From positions 1-23,895 of the IMG/VR virus record IMGVR_UViG_3300030104_005549: a DNA stretch of 23,895 bases, one strand, 5' to 3'. The notes below the pieces were generated by a model. That model was not told where the DNA came from, did not search any database, and was given only the letters and a program-made list of their open reading frames with translations. Positions 6,806 through 12,590 of the stretch are shown one piece after another. The stretch's first letter is position 1. Every line of letters starts with the position of its first letter. Position numbers and translations under genes: made by a program. The DNA comes from a virus.

Positions 6806-6837
6806 ATGTCATAATAATATTATACGAGACAAATACT

Positions 6838-6996
6838 ATGCGAACAACACCAAAAGAAAAAATGATAATCGGACTCATGGAAGAGGTTATCAACATCCTA
6901 TCAACTTGCGAAGATTTATCTGACCCTGAGTTTTCAATGTATGAGACTATGAAGCATGCAGTTGACAAAGAAGTTTACTACCCACTATACAAATGA
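6838..6996 (+). CDS. Small hypothetical protein (52 aa)
   Basis: ATG 6838 to TGA 6994-6996, overlapping the next ATG by ATGA. It is helical and mixed-charge (KEKMIIGLMEEVINILSTCE) with one Cys and an aromatic C-terminus (VYYPLYK). It is the first gene after the terminator. A -10-like TATTAT/TTATAC lies at about 6817-6824 without a good -35. The family is not recognised. Confidence 0.6.
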   Translation: MRTTPKEKMIIGLMEEVINILSTCEDLSDPEFSMYETMKHAVDKEVYYPLYK

Positions 6997-7211
6997 AGTA
7001 CAATTCCCCATATGAAATCGGAGTCGGCGATGTTGTCATTATGACTGATGAAGATGGTTACAAAACAGACCATTTAGTTCTTATTAACTACATCAAAGGA
7101 GAGACCGATGCAAAAGGTTACACACCAGAGACCAGTCGTACTATTTTAATTGACAATGAAGGTAAGAGAACTTTAGTTACTAACTATCGTACAATGGAGG
7201 TTGTATCATGA
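6993..7211 (+). CDS. Small beta-rich hypothetical protein (72 aa)
   Basis: It starts within the upstream stop and ends within the next start (ATGA at 7208). Residues alternate in a beta pattern (YEIGVGDVVIMTDEDGYKTD, later TRTILIDNEGKRTLVTNYRTM), suggesting a small barrel such as an SH3-like fold. The GDVV segment is typical of such barrels. No specific family is recognised. Confidence 0.65.
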   Translation: MKYNSPYEIGVGDVVIMTDEDGYKTDHLVLINYIKGETDAKGYTPETSRTILIDNEGKRTLVTNYRTMEVVS

Positions 7212-7912
7212 ATGCAGTAATATCAGGAACAAAAGCAAAGCAAGATGGGCACAAGTATGAAGCAGAATGTGTTCATCTTTTAAATGAACGATTTGGTGGA
7301 GACCATAAAACCGATGGCAGACCACAGACTAAGGTAGATGTATATGACAATGAAGGAACTAACAAATATTCAGTAAAGAATGTATCTAAAAATCATACTC
7401 AAGTAGCATTACTATCAAGTAAGAAGTTTATAGATTATTTTGGTCTTAGTGATAGTTATTGCGAATATTTTATTAACATGTTCTTTGGATATGCAAATAA
7501 AGAACTAGTATCTATTGTTAAGGATGTACACCCACACATTAATCTTAGTGATGCTGAGATAAGACAAAATAGAGTTTATAGAGATAATATACCAAATCCT
7601 ATTATTAATAGTTTTATATCATTCATGAATTCATATAAGATGGAGATATTTGATATTATTGTAAAACGAGGATTTAGTGGGGATAGTATTAATCATATAG
7701 TATGGAGAAATAAGATAACAAATAATGTTGATATTATAGATGTTGATTCTCTAGTATCACTAATAGAAAATGGAACATGGAAAATAAACAATACTACACT
7801 AGAGTTCAGAACTAGTGATAACTTTAAACTATTTCATTTACAAATGAAAGGAAGCGGTAAGAAATATAATAGTGGTTATCATGGTATGATGTTTCATATG
7901 TATTGGAAGTAA
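7208..7912 (+). CDS. Putative PD-(D/E)XK-type nuclease
   Basis: This 234-residue protein has an N-terminal segment that fits a restriction-endonuclease-like core. A helix carries GHKYEAECVHLL (14-25, E18 as the helix acid) and LNERFGG follows. TKVDVYD supplies D44, and KYSVKN supplies S55-V-K57 as an [S]xK variant of the (D/E)XK half. A second conserved-looking patch, FHLQMKGSGKKYNSG, lies near the C-terminus. Such folds cut DNA with a divalent metal. The gene is followed by an SF2 helicase with only regulatory sequence between, so a nuclease-helicase pairing is possible. No methyltransferase is nearby. The family call rests on the motif order only and is moderate. It could instead be a repair or host-DNA-degradation nuclease. 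Confidence 0.45.
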   Translation: MNAVISGTKAKQDGHKYEAECVHLLNERFGGDHKTDGRPQTKVDVYDNEGTNKYSVKNVSKNHTQVALLSSKKFIDYFGLSDSYCEYFINMFFGYANKELVSIVKDVHPHINLSDAEIRQNRVYRDNIPNPIINSFISFMNSYKMEIFDIIVKRGFSGDSINHIVWRNKITNNVDIIDVDSLVSLIENGTWKINNTTLEFRTSDNFKLFHLQMKGSGKKYNSGYHGMMFHMYWK

Positions 7913-7916
7913 AATG

Positions 7917-7925
7917 TGTTATAAT
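7917..7925 (+). promoter_or_regulatory. Extended -10 promoter TGTTATAAT
   Basis: TATAAT at 7920-7925 is preceded by TGT (7917-7919), an extended -10, with no recognisable -35. Its start point would be near 7932, at the first of two box sequences. Confidence 0.5.
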
Positions 7926-7930
7926 AGGGT

Positions 7931-7990
7931 AGTGGACAGTCAACAAAGTGTCCATAAACTTGCATATTGGCAATAATCATACACTATACT
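7931..7990 (+). promoter_or_regulatory. Paired operator-like boxes and TATACT promoter before the helicase
   Basis: AGTGGACAGT (7931-7940) and AGTGTCCATA (7947-7956) form an inverted pair. Their TGGACA (7933-7938) and TGTCCA (7949-7954) arms could also make an RNA hairpin in a transcript from the 7920 promoter. The second box lies 28 bases before TATACT (7985-7990), the same geometry as the other box promoters. Confidence 0.5.
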
Positions 7991-8016
7991 TAATACATAC
8001 GACATTTATTAATTCA

Positions 8017-9291
8017 TTGATTACACTAAGACCTCATCAAGAACGAACACTTGACAAACTAAAACAGTTCAACAAAGGTTGCGTGTATATCCCTACTGGT
8101 GGTGGTAAAACTATCATCATGTTAGAAGATCTAGTATCACGCATTGAAACTGCTGATGCTCCATTAACTGTTGTTATTGTTGCCCCTCGTTTATTACTAG
8201 CAAATCAATTATGTTCTGAATTTATAGAATATACTCAAGACAATGATAACATAGTTCTCAATGACAACTTAAACATATTACATGTTCATAGTGGAGAAAC
8301 AGATTTCGATTCATCTACAAAACCTCGTTACATTCATGAGTGGATAGTCGATAGACAATTTCTATCACAGCATCAAATCATATTTTCTACATATCACTCA
8401 CTAGGCAGAATAGATGATGCTATGATAGATGTTGATATCATGTATTGTGATGAAGCACATAATGCAACTCAAAGAAACCATTTTGTAGGTGTTGCTAGTA
8501 CTGCTACCAATGCATCTAACAGTTATTTCTTTACTGCTACACCCAAATACACTAGACAAACTAATGGTCGAGGTATGAATAATACTGATGTATTTGGCAA
8601 TACTTTGATTAGTGTTCCTGCACCAGAATTAATTGACAATGGTAGTATTATACCACCAAAACTAGTAATACATGAAACAGATCATGTAAGAACTAAAAAA
8701 AATGCACCTGATGTTGATAGAGAAATGGTATTAGAAATACTTGACGATCTAACAGAAGAACAGAGTGCTAAAGTGTTGGTTGCTGCTCCTAATACTACAA
8801 TATTATGGAGAATGCTATCTCAAACTAATCTTTTAGATATATTGAAGCAACTAGGTTATGATGTATTGCATATTACATCAAAGCATGGTGCATATGTCAA
8901 TGATAAAAAAGTTGGTCGTGATGTATTCTTTAATACTCTAACAGAGTGGGGTCGTGATGACAACAAAAAGTTTGTTGTATTTCATTACTCTATATTATCT
9001 GAAGGAATCAATGTTCCAGGATTAACTCATACAATACTATTGAGAAATCTACCAGTTATCGAAATGGCACAGACCATAGGAAGAGTGATAAGACTACATA
9101 AAGAAGATGCAGATAATATTGCAAAGGGCAATATTCCAGTTGGTAACTATCAATTATATCGTAAATCTCATGGAGTGGTTACAGTTCCGTTATGTGGTAA
9201 AGCATCACTCTCAACTAGGAATAGACTTCAAAAGATTATAGAATTAATCTTTGTTGATGGACTTCCTGCACATTCATTCGCTAACACCTAA
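8017..9291 (+). CDS. SF2 DNA/RNA helicase, DEAH type
   Basis: The open frame runs to TAA 9289-9291. Residue numbers here count from TTG 8017. LRPHQ (Q-motif/I region, about 4-8) opens the helicase core. Walker A is YIPTGGGKT (about 24-32). Motif Ia is VVIVAPRLLL, motif II is DEAH in MYCDEAHN, and motif III is FFTATP. The second RecA domain has motif IV/V FHYSILSEGINVPG and motif VI MAQTIGRVIR. It couples ATP hydrolysis to duplex remodelling. It resembles the UvsW/type I-III restriction helicase branch and a helicase common in cyanophages. TTG 8017 is chosen because the frame's earlier GTG (7948) lies inside an operator box and ahead of the -10 at 7985; a GTG 7948 start would add 23 residues unlike any helicase N-terminus. 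The upstream nuclease candidate may be a partner. Confidence 0.85.
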   Translation: MITLRPHQERTLDKLKQFNKGCVYIPTGGGKTIIMLEDLVSRIETADAPLTVVIVAPRLLLANQLCSEFIEYTQDNDNIVLNDNLNILHVHSGETDFDSSTKPRYIHEWIVDRQFLSQHQIIFSTYHSLGRIDDAMIDVDIMYCDEAHNATQRNHFVGVASTATNASNSYFFTATPKYTRQTNGRGMNNTDVFGNTLISVPAPELIDNGSIIPPKLVIHETDHVRTKKNAPDVDREMVLEILDDLTEEQSAKVLVAAPNTTILWRMLSQTNLLDILKQLGYDVLHITSKHGAYVNDKKVGRDVFFNTLTEWGRDDNKKFVVFHYSILSEGINVPGLTHTILLRNLPVIEMAQTIGRVIRLHKEDADNIAKGNIPVGNYQLYRKSHGVVTVPLCGKASLSTRNRLQKIIELIFVDGLPAHSFANT

Positions 9292-9293
9292 CA

Positions 9294-9455
9294 ATGGCAT
9301 TCCTACACACTATTTTCTATAAAAACAATAATAGTGGTTCTATGTTAGAATCAACTATTATAGCATCATCCCCTGATGACGCTAGAGAAACATTCCTATC
9401 AACAAATCCCGATGCATTTATTGATAGAATATTAACAACCGTACCTGCTAAGTAA
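9294..9455 (+). CDS. Small hypothetical protein (53 aa)
   Basis: ATG two bases after the helicase stop, TAA 9453-9455. It starts with a hydrophobic strand (MAFLHTIFYK) and continues with a Ser/Asp-rich linker and an amphipathic helix (DARETFLSTNPDAFIDRILT). The layout (short strand, then helix) resembles the next gene's product. The family is not recognised. Confidence 0.6.
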   Translation: MAFLHTIFYKNNNSGSMLESTIIASSPDDARETFLSTNPDAFIDRILTTVPAK

Positions 9456-9459
9456 CATC

Positions 9460-9615
9460 ATGTTTTTTGAAATTCGCAAACAAGAAGTAATTTTCTATAG
9501 TCCAAACTTAGGACTTCAGAGTGTTATTGTAAACAGTAATAATCCTGATGGTGCTAAACAATTGATTTTAGAGCAATATGGCAATGTTGACATAAAAAGA
9601 GTTAATTCTCTATAG
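9460..9615 (+). CDS. Small hypothetical protein (51 aa)
   Basis: ATG 9460 to TAG 9613-9615. Beta strands (FFEIRKQEVIFYSP, SVIVNSNN) are followed by a helix (DGAKQLILEQYG), a strand-helix arrangement like the preceding gene. The two may be diverged relatives. Its stop overlaps the strong Shine-Dalgarno of the next gene. Confidence 0.6.
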   Translation: MFFEIRKQEVIFYSPNLGLQSVIVNSNNPDGAKQLILEQYGNVDIKRVNSL

Positions 9616-9624
9616 GAGGATATC

Positions 9625-9840
9625 ATGATAACACCTAATTGGCAACACCATAGTAAGAAGGAAAAGAAAAGGACATTAAAACCACAGGCACTTAGAAGTG
9701 CTAGAGAGAGACGCAGACAGTTAATAAAGAGGCACAAGCACCTTGATAAGGTGCTTTTTTATTGCTATACTAGATGTATAAACAAAGCAATGAAATTATG
9801 CCAAACACCCCACCAATTCAAATTGATGACCGAAGTGTAA
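9625..9840 (+). CDS. Very basic small protein whose frame runs through a terminator
   Basis: ATG 9625 follows a strong Shine-Dalgarno AGGAGG (9615-9620) with ideal spacing. The first ~42 residues are extremely basic (KKEKKRTLKPQALRSARERR, then RQLIKRHKHLDK), as in nucleic-acid-binding or ribosome-associated peptides. The frame does not stop before the terminator at 9737-9760. It reads on through the terminator, the next promoter and into the following gene (TAA 9838-9840). The functional protein is probably the basic part. Either the stop has been lost by mutation or indel, or the terminated mRNA lacks a stop. The stated end is the formal one. Confidence 0.5.
   Translation: MITPNWQHHSKKEKKRTLKPQALRSARERRRQLIKRHKHLDKVLFYCYTRCINKAMKLCQTPHQFKLMTEV
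9737..9760 (+). terminator. Rho-independent terminator overlapping a gene end and a promoter
   Basis: AGCACCTT (9737-9744), loop GAT, AAGGTGCT (9748-9755), T run to 9760. The 8-bp stem is perfect. TTGATA of the next promoter's -35 lies across the loop. Confidence 0.85.
9743..9771 (+). promoter_or_regulatory. Sigma70 promoter TTGATA-17-TATACT embedded in terminator
   Basis: -35 TTGATA (9743-9748), 17-base spacer, -10 TATACT (9766-9771) with TGC extended -10. The sequence after the -10 (AGATGTATAAACAAAG) matches the 12591 promoter. The start point of about 9778 lies downstream of ATG 9774, ruling that ATG out as a start. Confidence 0.75.
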
Positions 9841-10292
9841 AATCAGCACCAACTGATGCACAGGCAACTCAAGCGGATGTTCTCAACTATACTGAGTTCT
9901 TAACTCAAATACTAGAGCAACATTATAGACAGTATCATAGAAACATGCTTACTGGCAACTCTTTAAGATATGAAGGGGAACTATCCCAGTATGCTAAAGA
10001 TCAGTTACAGGCAATGGATGACGGAACTGCAAACTTAATGAAGTTTAGAATTCAAAAAGGTAAGAAATATCTTAAAGTCATTCAACAAGAATTCGATACA
10101 TTCCAAGATAGAAATGAGTATCGTGATGGAAGTGTTCATGCATTCATCGATAAAAATACTGGCGATGTATATAAAGCAGCATCATGGAATAAACCTGCAA
10201 AGCATGTAAGATACAACTTACTAAACCCTAAATCTCGTGAGTTATGCTATTCAGTAGCAGATTGGGTTGGTTCATATCTCTATCTAAGATAA
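9798..10292 (+). CDS. Conserved-looking hypothetical protein (164 aa)
   Basis: The start is set at ATG 9798 because the promoter at 9743-9771 initiates near 9778. A disordered Pro/Asp-rich N-terminus (PNTPPIQIDDRSVKSAPTDA) precedes helices (YTEFLTQILEQHYRQYHRNM). The C-terminal part is compact, with SVHAFIDKNTGDVYKAASW and a KPAKHVRYNLL motif that I associate with a family repeated across T4-like cyanophages. Function is unknown. It heads a tightly coupled four-gene run (9798-10972). Confidence 0.7.
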   Translation: MPNTPPIQIDDRSVKSAPTDAQATQADVLNYTEFLTQILEQHYRQYHRNMLTGNSLRYEGELSQYAKDQLQAMDDGTANLMKFRIQKGKKYLKVIQQEFDTFQDRNEYRDGSVHAFIDKNTGDVYKAASWNKPAKHVRYNLLNPKSRELCYSVADWVGSYLYLR

Positions 10293-10546
10293 TGCAAATA
10301 ACAACAATTACAAAACAACAATTTATCAATGGAGACTATCAAACAATGAACAATCTTGATTTTTTAAGTGATGTATTAGAAGACTTCTGCACTAAGTATA
10401 ACTTAGAGTTTATGAGTGCAGATGATATTTTACATCATAGTCCTACTGGTGGGGAAAGTAATGAACTAACAGAATATCAAAGAAAATGGTTAAACAATTA
10501 TATTCAAGTATGGGATCTCACGCAAGATCAGGGAGTTACAACATGA
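10292..10546 (+). CDS. Small acidic hypothetical protein (84 aa)
   Basis: ATG 10292 overlaps the upstream TAA (TAATG); a longer frame from 10244 would lie wholly inside the preceding gene and is unlikely. An N-terminal beta segment (MQITTITKQQFING) is followed by acidic helices (FLSDVLEDFCTKYNLEF). The stop overlaps the next ATG (ATGA). The family is not recognised. Confidence 0.65.
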   Translation: MQITTITKQQFINGDYQTMNNLDFLSDVLEDFCTKYNLEFMSADDILHHSPTGGESNELTEYQRKWLNNYIQVWDLTQDQGVTT

Positions 10547-10731
10547 CTTTAAAGATATGCAAAGACCTTAGAAAGTTGATGAAAAAGTATGATTTTAAAC
10601 TTGAAAAGGTCGGCAAACATTATACATGGCATGGTGCAAATGGTGCTATAATAGTAACATCTAAAACACCAGGAAAAGCACGATATTTAAAAGAAATAGA
10701 GTGCAACATTCGCAAACAACTTAACAACTAA
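10543..10731 (+). CDS. HicA-like small protein (putative dsRBD-fold mRNA interferase)
   Basis: The 62 residues have the HicA layout. An N-terminal helix (KDLRKLMKKYDFKLEK) is followed by a strand with GKHYTWH, where the His would match the catalytic His of HicA GSHH. A strand AIIVTSKTPGKA and a C-terminal helix (LKEIECNIRKQL) complete it. HicA toxins are RNases with a double-stranded-RNA-binding fold, normally paired with a HicB antitoxin; no HicB-like gene is next to it. ATG 10543 is chosen because of its 4-base coupling to the upstream gene. The resemblance is structural-pattern level, so function is tentative. Confidence 0.45.
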   Translation: MTLKICKDLRKLMKKYDFKLEKVGKHYTWHGANGAIIVTSKTPGKARYLKEIECNIRKQLNN

Positions 10732-10744
10732 TCCCACTAATTAC

Positions 10745-10972
10745 ATGACAAAAAAGTTATTCAAACCTGCAAATCCTGATTCAATTGTTGATAATGAAGT
10801 AGGATATATGACCTACCTTGATTTACTCACAGAATTGCAATCTTTGGATGAAGATAAACTTTTAGAGGTTGTTACAGTTTATGATACTCTAGACGATGTA
10901 TTTTTACCAGTCGGTAGAATTGTAACAAAAGGTAATAATGAGAGGATAGGAAACACATGTTTAGAGGTATGA
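10745..10972 (+). CDS. Small acidic hypothetical protein (75 aa)
   Basis: It is acidic and leucine-rich, with a helix (YLDLLTELQSLDEDKLLEVV) followed by beta segments (VTVYDTLDDVFLPVGRIVTK). It follows the HicA-like gene by 13 bases, but I see no HicB signature. Its TGA (10970-10972) overlaps an ATG that begins a 28-residue membrane peptide. Confidence 0.6.
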   Translation: MTKKLFKPANPDSIVDNEVGYMTYLDLLTELQSLDEDKLLEVVTVYDTLDDVFLPVGRIVTKGNNERIGNTCLEV

Positions 10973-11055
10973 GCACAATAAAGTCAATCTATGTTGTGAC
11001 AGTAATATTACTGTCACTCTATCAGGTTTTTTTGTTCATTTATCGGTTATACTAG
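10969..11055 (+). CDS. 28-residue single-span membrane peptide
   Basis: ATG 10969 overlaps the upstream stop (ATGA), with GAGG a few bases upstream; in-frame ATG 10957 is an alternative. After MSTIKS the rest is one hydrophobic span (IYVVTVILLSLYQVFLFIY) ending RLY and TAG 11053-11055. A perfect DNA palindrome and a -10 element lie inside the frame, so coding and regulatory roles compete. Real translation is plausible but unproven. Confidence 0.4.
   Translation: MSTIKSIYVVTVILLSLYQVFLFIYRLY
10996..11017. repeat. Perfect 22-bp palindrome
   Basis: GTGACAGTAAT (10996-11006) is followed by its exact reverse complement ATTACTGTCAC (11007-11017). It ends 30 bases before the -10 at 11048, about where the box elements sit in other promoters. 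An RNA hairpin with an AATATT loop is possible, and a T7 run follows only after 10 bases, so it is a poor terminator. An operator is the better guess. Confidence 0.6.
11048..11053 (+). promoter_or_regulatory. -10 element TATACT, probable activator-dependent promoter
   Basis: TATACT (11048-11053) has no -35 at the right distance but is preceded by the 22-bp palindrome and followed by GTATACAAACGAA, the conserved post-(-10) sequence seen at other promoters. It would drive 11081-11824 with a leader of about 20 bases. Confidence 0.5.
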
Positions 11056-11080
11056 TAGTATACAAACGAATTAATCAATT

Positions 11081-11230
11081 ATGCAAAAATACACTTTGAC
11101 CGATGCTCAAGACCGAGTACTAGTTCAAATGCTTACATTCTTCTCAGATATAGGCATCAATGACGATATGGACTCAAATGACTTTGACTCTTTATTCGAT
11201 GTTATCATGAGTGGTGGAGATTCAAACTAA
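11081..11230 (+). CDS. Small acidic hypothetical protein (49 aa)
   Basis: ATG 11081 to TAA 11228-11230, overlapping the next ATG. It has a helix (TDAQDRVLVQMLTFFSDIGI) and a strongly acidic C-terminal half (NDDMDSNDFDSLFDVIM). It is the first gene behind the 11048 promoter. The family is not recognised. Confidence 0.6.
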   Translation: MQKYTLTDAQDRVLVQMLTFFSDIGINDDMDSNDFDSLFDVIMSGGDSN

Positions 11231-11424
11231 TGAACTATAGAATGACTAAATCTCAAGCGGTTGCATCTTTCAGAGAAATGTGGGCGGATGTAGTAAAATC
11301 TGACCCTATGTGGAGGGGAGACAAAATTGCAAAAAGAACAGCATTTAACGATTATGTTGACAGTCTCAACAAAGACGGTTTAGTAACCGATTATCAAGCA
11401 TACAACTGGAGCAACCCATTCTAA
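11230..11424 (+). CDS. Small conserved-looking hypothetical protein (64 aa)
   Basis: The protein is helical with several Trp: SQAVASFREMWADVV, then DKIAKRTAFNDYVDSLNKDG and a C-terminal YNWSNPF. The SFREMW…KRTAFNDYVD…NWSNPF pattern recalls a short protein family widespread in phages. Its function is unknown. Coupled by 1-base overlaps to both neighbours. Confidence 0.7.
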   Translation: MNYRMTKSQAVASFREMWADVVKSDPMWRGDKIAKRTAFNDYVDSLNKDGLVTDYQAYNWSNPF

Positions 11425-11684
11425 TGACCAAATTTTACAATTTTCAAAGCAAGATAACCAAAGAAAATCCAGTTCAGTCAGAACATTTTGGTAGGCACTT
11501 TTGGTTAGATGATGAGCAAGACTTAATGAGTTGCCCATCAAACATAGATGGCACAGGCGATTTCGATAATCCTGACTATGTTTCAGAGTGGGAAGATCTA
11601 GAAGGATTAAACCTCGGCAAATTGCTAGACTTGCAAAAATTACTCATTAATCATAACAATTATATTGAGAGTTTAAAATCATGA
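11424..11684 (+). CDS. Small acidic hypothetical protein (86 aa)
   Basis: It is acidic, with aromatic-rich stretches (HFGRHFWLDDEQDLMSCPSN; EWEDLEGLNLGKLLDLQKLL) and a C-terminal leucine-rich helix. The stop overlaps the next ATG (ATGA at 11681). No family is recognised. Confidence 0.6.
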   Translation: MTKFYNFQSKITKENPVQSEHFGRHFWLDDEQDLMSCPSNIDGTGDFDNPDYVSEWEDLEGLNLGKLLDLQKLLINHNNYIESLKS

Positions 11685-11824
11685 AAACATTAACAATTGA
11701 ATTCACATTTGATGAATTATATCAAATGAACAAATTATACGAGACAATGTTAGATATGGATATGACTGATGACCTACCATTAGAGATTGAAGCAGCATTT
11801 GACAAAATTCGAGAGGCAAGGTAG
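11681..11824 (+). CDS. Small acidic helical protein (47 aa)
   Basis: ATG 11681 to TAG 11822-11824. It encodes a short strand (KTLTIEFTF) followed by Met-rich acidic helices (DELYQMNKLYETMLDMDM; LEIEAAFDKIREAR). It is the last gene before the 11836 promoter box. The family is not recognised. Confidence 0.6.
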   Translation: MKTLTIEFTFDELYQMNKLYETMLDMDMTDDLPLEIEAAFDKIREAR

Positions 11825-11835
11825 ACAGTTTAACT

Positions 11836-11879
11836 AGTGTCCACTAATACCTTTACATGGTCTCATTATCCTTTATAAT
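11836..11879 (+). promoter_or_regulatory. Promoter: AGTGTCCACT box, TTTACA, TATAAT
   Basis: The box at 11836-11845 is identical to that at 1202-1211 and lies 28 bases before TATAAT (11874-11879). A moderate -35, TTTACA (11852-11857), has a 16-base spacer. The leader GAGTAACAAACAAAG carries the conserved AAACAAAG element before ATG 11901. Confidence 0.7.
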
Positions 11880-11900
11880 AAGAGTAACAAACAAAGAAAC

Positions 11901-12143
11901 ATGAATTCAACAGCAACTTACACAGAACCAGTAAACCGAATCAAGCAGAGAATTCTGTTTGATGACAATCTACAAAACCTCGCATGCATATGTGCTAACT
12001 GGGCAGAGTATGTTATCGAAATCTCAGAGTGGGGTATCTACAAACTTGGCGGAGTTGACTTTGATACTCTCACTAAGGAAGATATTACTAAACTTGATGC
12101 TTTCATGGTATCAGAAAATGGTTACATTAGAGAGGATGTTTAA
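11901..12143 (+). CDS. Small hypothetical protein (80 aa)
   Basis: The predicted start point near 11886 gives a leader of about 15 bases. Aromatic and acidic helices (NLACICANWAEYVIEISEWG) are followed by DFDTLTKEDITKLDAFMVSE. There are two Cys near residue 30. The family is not recognised. The next gene starts immediately after the stop. Confidence 0.65.
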   Translation: MNSTATYTEPVNRIKQRILFDDNLQNLACICANWAEYVIEISEWGIYKLGGVDFDTLTKEDITKLDAFMVSENGYIREDV

Positions 12144-12326
12144 ATGTCTTGTTTACAAAATGAAATGCTACTAGAGCAATTATATGATGAAGCATGGATA
12201 GATTATGCAGTAGAGCATAATTTGACTCAAGACCAACTTACAGCAATTGAGCAAGATTCTGAGTTTGGTGTATTACCAGAGATAGAAGCAGAAGCAAGAA
12301 GAAGATTTGACGCTATGTGCCAGTAG
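12144..12326 (+). CDS. Small acidic helical protein (60 aa)
   Basis: ATG directly after the upstream TAA. It is entirely helical and acidic (NEMLLEQLYDEAWIDYAVEH; LTQDQLTAIEQDSEFGVLPE) and ends ARRRFDAMCQ. The family is not recognised; small acidic phage proteins like this are often host-protein inhibitors, but nothing specific supports that here. Confidence 0.6.
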   Translation: MSCLQNEMLLEQLYDEAWIDYAVEHNLTQDQLTAIEQDSEFGVLPEIEAEARRRFDAMCQ

Positions 12327-12389
12327 GCAAAGTGGCATTAATTATTAGATCCCCTAGTTGCTAGGTCATAATCTTAATTATGTAAGACC

Positions 12390-12428
12390 ACTAATTAACA
12401 ACAACTGTTTTTTACTAATTAACAACAA
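12390..12428. repeat. 15-base direct repeat ACTAATTAACAACAA, twice, in 12327-12427 leader
   Basis: Copies lie at 12390-12404 and 12414-12428, 24 bases apart, with a CTGTTTTTT-type spacer between. The second ends on the A of ATG 12428. Upstream in the same gap are two short inverted repeats: CCTAG/CTAGG (12353-12357, 12361-12365) and CATAAT/ATTATG (12367-12372, 12377-12382). There is no clear promoter or terminator in the gap. Confidence 0.6.
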
Positions 12429-12538
12429 TGATTCTTCAATCTGTACCATTTGTTAACATTGACCTTGAAGCAGTTTTCGAGGATGCAAAAACTGGAAATG
12501 ACATTCTAGCGGTATTATCTGAGTTAGTGGGCGAATAA
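12428..12538 (+). CDS. 36-residue hypothetical protein
   Basis: ATG 12428 to TAA 12536-12538. It is acidic and hydrophobic (VPFVNIDLEAVFEDAKTGND, then ILAVLSELVGE). A terminator follows 24 bases later, so it is a monocistronic micro-gene or the tail of the 11901 unit. The family is not recognised. Confidence 0.5.
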   Translation: MILQSVPFVNIDLEAVFEDAKTGNDILAVLSELVGE

Positions 12539-12562
12539 AACCACTTGACAAACTGGCACACT

Positions 12563-12584
12563 AACCCCCCATTGGGGGTTTTTT
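12563..12584 (+). terminator. Rho-independent terminator
   Basis: AACCCCC (12563-12569), loop CATT, GGGGGTT (12574-12580) with T to 12584. A G/C-rich stem and immediate T run; a promoter -10 starts only 7 bases later. Confidence 0.9.
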
Positions 12585-12590
12585 ATTGGT

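Noticed and set aside
10244-10546. Earlier start codons for the genes at 10292, 10543 and 16490
   Set aside because: The extensions lie inside the previous genes, while the chosen ATGs overlap the upstream stops in the usual coupled manner.
10996-11032. Rho-independent terminator made of the 22-bp palindrome and the T7 run
   Set aside because: The T run begins 10 bases after the stem, too far for an efficient intrinsic terminator; an operator is more likely.
11959-12174. 71-codon plus-frame overlapping 11901-12143
   Set aside because: It is a shadow of two better-supported genes with no ribosome-binding site and an unlikely composition.
12346-12382. Terminator after the 12144 gene
   Set aside because: Two short inverted repeats are present but neither is followed by a T run.
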